Notes under the pieces: generated by a model
What the model was told of the DNA's origin: nothing
The model's input: the letters and a program-made list of their open reading frames with translations, nothing else
The model's database searches: none
From: an uncultured Christensenella sp.
GTDB lineage: Bacteria; Bacillota; Clostridia; Christensenellales; Pumilibacteraceae
Assembly: GCA_910578545.1 (NCBI GenBank)
Contig: CAJTPT010000008.1
Span: 31,908 to 95,907 of the forward strand
DNA: 64,000 nucleotides
Direction of reading: 5' to 3'
Part shown: positions 59,646 through 64,000 of the stretch, piece by piece
Layout: each line of letters begins with the position of its first letter
How positions within the stretch are numbered: the first letter of the stretch is position 1
Made by a program: the position numbers and the translations under genes

Positions 59646-60761
59646 TTATTCTTTCTTTTGGTTAACCATGTCTATTAATTTATCGACCACTGCCGAAACG
59701 TCGTCGCCGACGAGGACTTCCACGTCACAGACCTCGCTGTTGCGATATTCAAAGTCGAGCGACATGATACGCCGTGTTTTATCGTCGAGGTCGATGTCGC
59801 GGCTTATTATGCTCTTGATAGCCGCAGAGCGTTCCCGACGCGTAAACACGAGCATGGCGCGCTGGCGGTACAAATTTTTGAGAGTAATCGCGCCGCAGAT
59901 ATCAATGGGGATAACGGCGATATCGCCGCGTTCTACGATAGGCTTGATGGCGCTTTCGCTCGTGCCGAAGTGATAGCCGCTGTAAACGGTAGTTTCCAAA
60001 AACCTGCCCGCTTTCATTTCGGCAACAAACCGATCCTCGCCTATAAAGCGGAACGCGTTTTCGCTCTCGCCCCTGCGGCGCGGACGCGTAGTTGATACGA
60101 GCGGTTTTACAAACCCCTTCCGTTTGGTGAGCTCGGTTGCGATTTCCGTTTTGGACGAGCCCGACGGACCGACAAGGCAGAGCACGCCGCCGTTACCGAG
60201 CACGGGGAATTTTTCCGAAAACGAGTTGCGCACCATTTCGCAAAAGTGCATAAAGTCGTCGTAGCTGTTTACCGATAGCAAACCCGAAAGGTCGGTATTC
60301 CACGGCTTGCGGAACAGCACGGGGTATGCCGCGCGCGAGCTGGAAATATTATGCGCACCGTCGTCGAGCATGATGTCGAGCGAAATAATATCCTTGCGCG
60401 TACCCATAATAATGTTTTCGGCGGGGATTTCGGGAAAGTCCTTGATAAGCCGCTCCGCCCTTGCGCTCATACAGTTAGCGGGCACGGCGGTGACAAAAAA
60501 GACGTCGGCGATCTCGGAAAGCTTTTTTACAAATTCCTGCGCGCCCTCGGTTATCGGCTGAGTGCGTACAAACTCGGGGTCGTTATACAGCTGAATACGT
60601 TCCTCGTACCGCCTGCCGTGCGCGCCCCAATGCTTGATTTCCTCGACGGTGATAGGCTCATCGTCGGGGTGACGGCTGTTGATTATCGAAACTGCATACG
60701 GATTGCAATCGTAAAGCGTATCGTCTACGTCCAACCCGACTCTTATTCTGTATTTCTTCAT
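59646..60761 (-). CDS. HAD-type 5'(3')-deoxyribonucleotidase fused to a guanylate-kinase-like domain
   Basis: 371 residues in two domains. Residues 1-175: HAD fold with nucleophile Asp11 and acid/base Asp13 (GLDVDDTLYD), Thr91 (TAVPA) and Asp133/Asp134 (LDDGAHNI), as in 5'(3')-deoxyribonucleotidases that remove phosphate from (d)NMPs. Residues 190-371: guanylate kinase with GPSGSSKT (198-205, second Ser in place of Gly), STTRPRRRGE (223-232) and YSGYHFGT (260-267), which bind ATP and GMP. One chain would thus both dephosphorylate and phosphorylate nucleotides. It has its own promoter and terminator. The GMP preference and activity of the second domain are inferred. Confidence 0.85.
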   Translation of the reverse strand: MKKYRIRVGLDVDDTLYDCNPYAVSIINSRHPDDEPITVEEIKHWGAHGRRYEERIQLYNDPEFVRTQPITEGAQEFVKKLSEIADVFFVTAVPANCMSARAERLIKDFPEIPAENIIMGTRKDIISLDIMLDDGAHNISSSRAAYPVLFRKPWNTDLSGLLSVNSYDDFMHFCEMVRNSFSEKFPVLGNGGVLCLVGPSGSSKTEIATELTKRKGFVKPLVSTTRPRRRGESENAFRFIGEDRFVAEMKAGRFLETTVYSGYHFGTSESAIKPIVERGDIAVIPIDICGAITLKNLYRQRAMLVFTRRERSAAIKSIISRDIDLDDKTRRIMSLDFEYRNSEVCDVEVLVGDDVSAVVDKLIDMVNQKKE

Positions 60762-60783
60762 AGGTTAACCTTTCCTTAAATTT

Positions 60784-60812
60784 ATTATACCATGAACGAA
60801 TGCCGAAAGCAA
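60784..60812 (-). promoter_or_regulatory. Promoter of the nucleotidase/guanylate kinase gene
   Basis: TTGCTT (60812-60807), 17 bases, TATAAT (60789-60784) on the minus strand; the leader contains AAGGAAAGG. Confidence 0.65.
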
Positions 60813-60845
60813 GCCTTTGGCTTTAGGCTATTGCCGTTTTCGTTA

Positions 60846-60874
60846 TTGACAAAACCGTGCCGTCATGATATACT
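60846..60874 (+). promoter_or_regulatory. Promoter of the DHH-DHH-surE operon
   Basis: TTGACA (60846-60851), 17 bases, TATACT (60869-60874). A second TATAAT lies at 60877-60882. Confidence 0.8.
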
Positions 60875-60901
60875 GTTATAATCTATACTAAAGGAGTTAT
60901 C

Positions 60902-61840
60902 ATGTTTGAACAGGCATTAAAGCTTATCAAGAAATACCCGAAGATAATCATTCACCGTCACGCCTACCCCGACGGCGACGCGATAGGCAGCCAAATGGGG
61001 CTTGCTACGCTTTTAAAAGACAACTTTCCCGCTAAAGAAGTTTACGTTGTGGGTGACGAGGCGACTCGTCTGCCGTTTATGAACGCCGTCATGGACGAGA
61101 TTCCCGACGATTACTATACCACCGCGCTTGCGGTTATACTCGACTGCGGCGCGGCGCATATGATTTGCGACGAGCGGTACAAGACCGCCGCGGCGACGAT
61201 GCGCATAGACCACCACCTGTTCTGCGGAAAGGTTGCCGACCTTGACATATCGGACAGCTCGTTTGAGAGCACGTGCGGCATGGTCGCACTGTTAGCTAAG
61301 GAATGCAAATTTAAGCTGTCGCTCGAATCGGCAACGGCGCTGTACACCGGCATGGTGACGGACAGCGGCAGGTTTGCGTTCGATTCGGTATCGGCGCGCA
61401 CGTTTGAGCTTGCGGCGTTTCTAATGTCACAGCCCATCGATTTGAACGTGCTCAACTACAATCTTAACGCCGAGGACTTTTCCGAGATATTGTCGCAAGC
61501 CGACAGTATGCACAAAATCAAGTTTACCGAGCATAACGTCGCATACATATACACTTCGCGTGAGGAATTGCCGAACGGAGCCGAAGCCCCCGTAGTGTCC
61601 ACCGGGTACGTGAGCCTTATGCGCAACATCAAGGGCGTGCATGTATGGGTCAACTTTACCGAGGCCGACGACGGCGTGCACTGCGAGCTTCGTTCCAACA
61701 ACCCCAACATCAACCCCGTTGCCGTCAAATACGGCGGCGGCGGACACAAAAAAGCAAGCGGTTGCGTAGTGCCCGACAAGGCGACCGCAATGCAGCTTCT
61801 TTCCGACCTCGACGCCATTGCGTCGACAATATCAGACTAA
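60902..61840 (+). CDS. DHH/DHHA1 phosphoesterase, NrnA-like (first of pair)
   Basis: 312 residues. NrnA-type enzymes degrade short RNA oligonucleotides and dephosphorylate pAp; relatives cleave cyclic dinucleotide products. Metal-site motifs: HRHAYPDGDAIGS (18-30), VILDCGAAH, IDHHLF (DHH) and the acidic STCGM region; the DHHA1 domain ends in GGGGHKKASGC. GGAG lies five bases before the ATG. It is 15 bases upstream of a paralogue of the same layout, so the two may be specialised for different oligonucleotides or for cyclic-dinucleotide products. Confidence 0.9.
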   Translation: MFEQALKLIKKYPKIIIHRHAYPDGDAIGSQMGLATLLKDNFPAKEVYVVGDEATRLPFMNAVMDEIPDDYYTTALAVILDCGAAHMICDERYKTAAATMRIDHHLFCGKVADLDISDSSFESTCGMVALLAKECKFKLSLESATALYTGMVTDSGRFAFDSVSARTFELAAFLMSQPIDLNVLNYNLNAEDFSEILSQADSMHKIKFTEHNVAYIYTSREELPNGAEAPVVSTGYVSLMRNIKGVHVWVNFTEADDGVHCELRSNNPNINPVAVKYGGGGHKKASGCVVPDKATAMQLLSDLDAIASTISD

Positions 61841-61855
61841 ACATGAGATAAAACC

Positions 61856-62848
61856 ATGAACGAACAAATCAAAAAACAAATTCTTAACAAGATCGAAAGC
61901 TACCAAAAGATAATCGTGTCGCGGCACATTCGCCCCGACGGCGACGCGATAGGCTCGACCAAAGGGCTAACTGAGCTCATTCGCGCCACCTATCCCCAAA
62001 AAAAAGTTTACCTGTTGAACGACGATTACTCCGACTTCCTCGCTTTTCTCGGCGACGAGGACAGGATACCCGACGACCAAATAGACGAGGTTTACGACGG
62101 CGCACTGCTTATAGTAATCGACACTGGCACGGCTGACCGAATATCCAACAGCAACTATCAAAAGGCAAAAGAGATAATCAAAATCGACCACCACATCGAC
62201 GACAAGCCGTACGGCGATATCAGCTGGGTGGAAGACTTCCGCTCTTCCGCGTGCGAGATGATAGCCGACTTTTACGTCACGTTTAAGGACAAACTCAAAA
62301 TTACCAAGGAAGCGGCAACCTATATTTACTGCGGCATGGTGACGGATAGCGGGCGCTTCCGCTACGAAGGCGTAACAGGCGACACGTTGCGGCTTGCGGC
62401 GGCGTTGCTAGACTGCGATATCGACGCGCAAACACTGTATTCCCACCTGTATACCGACGAGTTTGAAACGCTCAAGCTTAAGTCCTACGTGTACGATCAT
62501 ATCCGAATCACCAAAAACGGCGTCGCTTACATATACATAAGCGCGGCGGAACAAAAAGCTCTTAACCTCACTATGGAAGCGGCAAGCGACGCGGTGAGCG
62601 ACCTGAAAAACATTCGCGGCAGTCTTATTTGGATAGCGTTTATCGACAATATCCAAAAGAATAACATTCGCGTGCGCCTGCGTTCGCGCTTTTTAAGCAT
62701 AAACGAGCTCGGAAAAAAATACCACGGCGGCGGGCACGATATGTCTGCTGGCGCAACGGTATATTCCGAACAGGAAATGATTGCGCTCATAAATGACGCC
62801 GACAAGCTGCTCGGCGAGTACAAGGCGGAGCACAAAGGAAAATTATGA
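61856..62848 (+). CDS. DHH/DHHA1 phosphoesterase, NrnA-like (second of pair)
   Basis: 330 residues. Same domain layout as its neighbour: SRHIRPDGDAIGS (about 20-32), LLIVIDTGTAD, KIDHHIDD, the ACEMIADFY region and the DHHA1 end KYHGGGHDMSAGA. Identity to the upstream paralogue is limited outside the motifs, so the duplication is old. The final codons overlap the surE start in ATGA (four bases), coupling a 3'-to-5' oligonucleotide hydrolase with a nucleotidase. Confidence 0.9.
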   Translation: MNEQIKKQILNKIESYQKIIVSRHIRPDGDAIGSTKGLTELIRATYPQKKVYLLNDDYSDFLAFLGDEDRIPDDQIDEVYDGALLIVIDTGTADRISNSNYQKAKEIIKIDHHIDDKPYGDISWVEDFRSSACEMIADFYVTFKDKLKITKEAATYIYCGMVTDSGRFRYEGVTGDTLRLAAALLDCDIDAQTLYSHLYTDEFETLKLKSYVYDHIRITKNGVAYIYISAAEQKALNLTMEAASDAVSDLKNIRGSLIWIAFIDNIQKNNIRVRLRSRFLSINELGKKYHGGGHDMSAGATVYSEQEMIALINDADKLLGEYKAEHKGKL

Positions 62849-63567
62849 GAATACTTATAGTCAACGACGACGGCATTGACGCAGACGGAATAAAGCACTT
62901 AGTCAACTGGGCACGGACTAAGGGTAAAGTCAGCGTATTCGCGCCAAAGTTTCAGCAGAGCGGCAAGAGCCATTCCATAGAGATACACGGCGCTTTCGAG
63001 ATGAAAAAGGTCGACCCGTTTGGCGGTATCGAAGCATACAGCGTGGACTCTACCCCCGCCGACTGCGTGAGGGTCGCTATGCTCGGCATGAAAAAACAGT
63101 TCGACCTCGTGCTTTCGGGAATAAACTGCGGGCACAACCTCGGCGAAGACACTCACTATTCGGGCACTGTCGGCGCGTGCTTGGAAGCGGCCAAGGCCGG
63201 CACGCGCGCAATCGCCATTTCCGCCGATTACCGCTCGTTTGACAACGCAGTCAAAAACCTCGACCGCATTTTCGACGAGATACAACGACGCAAAATGCTC
63301 GATGTAGCGCAAATACTCAACGTCAATATCCCGTTAGATGGCGACGAAATTCTTATCACGCGCTTGGGCGAAGCGATATACAGCGACGACTTCGAGTTTT
63401 TGCCCGACGGCACGATAAAGCCCAAACTGATATGCCTGTACAACGGCAGGACTAACCTCGAGTTTGACACCGACGCTACCATGACCGGGCATATAACCAT
63501 CACACCCATTCGCGTGGACACAACCGACTTTTCGGCACGCGACGCCATATTAAAAAACAAGTGCTGA
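62845..63567 (+). CDS. surE: 5'/3'-nucleotidase SurE
   Basis: 240 residues. Acid-phosphatase-like enzyme that removes phosphate from 5'- and 3'-nucleotides and short polyphosphates using a divalent metal. Motifs: NDDGIDADGI (7-16, metal ligands Asp8 and Asp9), SGKSHSI, the metal-site Asn in SGINCGHNLG (about 93-102) and HYSGTVGACLEA. Its overlap with the second DHH gene suggests a pathway from oligonucleotides to nucleosides. Upstream and divergent lies the nucleotidase/guanylate-kinase fusion, also a nucleotide enzyme. Confidence 0.95.
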   Translation: MRILIVNDDGIDADGIKHLVNWARTKGKVSVFAPKFQQSGKSHSIEIHGAFEMKKVDPFGGIEAYSVDSTPADCVRVAMLGMKKQFDLVLSGINCGHNLGEDTHYSGTVGACLEAAKAGTRAIAISADYRSFDNAVKNLDRIFDEIQRRKMLDVAQILNVNIPLDGDEILITRLGEAIYSDDFEFLPDGTIKPKLICLYNGRTNLEFDTDATMTGHITITPIRVDTTDFSARDAILKNKC

Positions 63568-64000
63568 ATAACAGCCCTTTTCTAATTCGGAATTTATTAT
63601 GCAATCCTCTTTGTTGTCCGCCAAGTGGGAACTCGAATACTGCGCGGCGCGTTTGATTGCGCAATCCTTTTTGTTTTCCCCCCTCGGGGGAAACGTCACG
63701 AGCCTGCGAGTGACAAAGGGGTTGCTGTATTTCGGTTCTTAACCATATATCAATGTAATTACGCCGCTACATAACCCCTTTCGTCGGCTCGTTCCTCGCC
63801 GCCACTTTCCCCCACGGGGGACAACGTTAATACGGTTGCGTAATCCGCTTTGTTGTCCGCCAAGTGGGAACTCGAGCAGTGCGCGGCGCGTTCTATTGTG
63901 CAGTCCGCTTTGTTTTCCCCCCTCGGGGGAAACGTCACGAGCTTGCGAGTGACAAAGGGGTTGCGGTAATTTCGGTTCTTAACCAACATCAATGTAATTG
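63568..64000. repeat. Two long direct repeats in a non-coding region
   Basis: After CTAATTCGGAATTTATTATGC (63581-63601), two copies of a roughly 160-base unit lie at 63601-63761 and 63839-64000, agreeing at most positions. Each contains TTTGTTGTCCGCCAAGTGGG, then CCCCTCGGGGGAAACGTCAC, GAGTGACAAAGGGGTTG and a TTCGGTTCTTAACCA end. The 77-base spacer carries related sequence in the opposite orientation (AACCCCTTTCGTCGGC, CCCCCACGGGGG). The second copy may continue beyond the edge. No gene was seen. Confidence 0.75.

Noticed and set aside
63759..63992. 77-codon frame in the terminal repeats
   Set aside because: It spans repeat modules and hairpins, has no ribosome-binding site and does not continue as protein-like sequence.
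63601..64000. CRISPR array
   Set aside because: Only two units of about 160 bases are present, with no short regular repeats and spacers and no cas genes in the window.

Overview
Organism. The window reads as the chromosome of an endospore-forming Gram-positive anaerobe (Bacillota, Clostridia-like, probably an uncultured gut lineage; the lineage is inferred). Direct support: a complete spo0A, a DUF3794/LysM spore-type protein, veg close to ispE as in Bacillus, an LTA-synthase-like enzyme, AddAB in place of RecBCD, an oxygen-sensitive class III ribonucleotide reductase and a flavodoxin/2x[4Fe-4S] protein. The DNA is mid-GC, with an AT-rich patch at 50.1-51.4 kb. No rRNA, tRNA, CRISPR array, IS element or prophage was seen.

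Layout. 1-7 kb, minus strand: partial PLP aminotransferase, dnaX with an A10 slippage site, two unknown membrane proteins, pgk and a TIM-barrel protein. 7-17 kb, minus strand: a candidate five-gene operon (hybrid sensor kinase, BspA-like leucine-rich-repeat lipoprotein, MoxR ATPase, DUF58, transglutaminase) with a promoter at its head and a terminator at its end. 17-19 kb: tandem DegV paralogues. 19-20 kb, plus strand: spo0A with a clear promoter and a 0A-box-like palindrome. 20-28 kb, plus strand: seven tightly spaced genes (P-loop kinase, membrane protein, LTA-synthase-like enzyme, small membrane protein, ClC transporter, SDR, EFR1-type ferredoxin) ending in a terminator. 28-34 kb, minus strand: addB-addA. 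34-39 kb, plus strand: lipoprotein, ATP-grasp ligase, PAS hybrid kinase. 39-45 kb, minus strand: two ABC export systems, the first behind a promoter whose spacer is a G10 tract, plus a six-TM protein. 45-48 kb, plus strand: a DUF1538 membrane protein with two PII-like proteins. 48-52 kb: HTH/SdpI fusion, gluQ, and an AT-rich membrane protein/HTH pair with nested operators. 51.7-55 kb, minus strand: nrdD fused to a redoxin domain, with a thioredoxin-reductase-like flavoprotein lacking the usual NADPH motifs. 55-59.5 kb: ispE, DUF3794/LysM protein, veg, an acidic zinc-ribbon protein and a divergent cis-prenyltransferase. 59.6-63.6 kb: a 5'-nucleotidase/guanylate-kinase fusion, two DHH phosphoesterases and surE. 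63.6-64 kb: long non-coding repeats.

Cross-cutting patterns. Several genes without a Shine-Dalgarno (dnaX, addB, gluQ, ispE, the HTH/SdpI gene and a membrane protein) have a good promoter whose -10 box ends only 6-7 nt before the start codon, which predicts leaderless mRNAs. Homopolymer tracts sit where slippage would matter (dnaX, the ABC promoter, a small lipoprotein). Short GGAATTA-type repeats border most non-coding islands and supply the last codons of two genes.
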